This document shows positions 36,464-36,505 of a stretch of DNA of 36,505 nucleotides, one piece after another. The notes beneath the pieces were generated by a model. The model was not told the DNA's origin and made no database searches. It was given only the letters and a program-made list of their open reading frames with translations. A program made the position numbers and the translations under genes. The stretch is taken from the NCBI GenBank assembly GCA_905221605.1, contig CAJNDS010001073.1, positions 1 through 36,505 on the forward strand, written 5' to 3'. The first letter of the stretch is position 1. Every line of letters begins with the position of its first letter. Source of the stretch: Symbiodinium natans (lineage: Eukaryota; Sar; Dinophyceae; Suessiales; Symbiodiniaceae).

Positions 36464-36505
36464 TATAACAGGATACAAAAGCACCGGGCCACTACACCAC
36501 CCACC

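Noticed and set aside
1-36505. A true chromosome end or subtelomere
   Set aside because: Arrays are short, occur in both orientations throughout and are interspersed with exons; none runs off the window edge.

Overview
This is a eukaryotic nuclear window, most likely from a dinoflagellate or related alveolate (chromerids are the main alternative). Three things point there: the telomere-type unit TTTAGGG, every recognisable gene lying on the + strand with short gaps (unidirectional gene order), and short GC-rich exons separated by repeat-filled introns with donors that are weak beyond GT. No bacterial operon, tRNA, rRNA, viral gene or CRISPR array was seen. All gene models were assembled by eye from open frames, GC-rich third codon positions, GT/AG sites and matching exon phases. 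None was tested against transcripts or databases.

Layout: a C-terminal-RING protein gene (597-3920, 7 exons, all phases consistent); a short gene ending at 5264; an unknown 195-residue gene (5684-6617); further tightly packed genes at 6748-8582, 8699-9257 and 9299-about 10650; a gene with a mitochondrial-type leader (11019-12059); a many-exon gene with ubiquitin-interacting-like motifs (12226-15700); genes or gene ends at 15811-16134, 16268-17436, 17648-17728 and 18236-19215; a gene split by a 10.8-kb intron (19593-30913); and genes at 31485-32701, 32979-33799 and 34053-36313.

The introns are the main interest. They are filled with (1) interstitial arrays of TTTAGGG or CCCTAAA and (2) at least six families of short inverted-repeat (MITE-like) elements. 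The telomeric arrays follow a polarity rule: within one intron G-strand arrays follow the donor and C-strand arrays precede the acceptor, so nearly every C-to-G transition encloses an exon. Each such exon looks telomere-capped in the outward orientation, and each two-sided intron looks like a head-to-head telomere fusion. Some introns are almost pure telomeric repeat, with GT supplied by GTTTAGGG. Others are MITEs whose terminal inverted repeats supply the splice sites (introner-like). One MITE with a perfect 8-bp target duplication interrupts an otherwise continuous frame.

The 19.9-30.5 kb block is free of telomeric arrays. It is bounded by about 100-bp imperfect inverted repeats and contains two large direct duplications, an 87-bp hairpin satellite, a 31-bp satellite and a 2.3-kb 9-bp AT-rich satellite. 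It appears to sit inside one intron.
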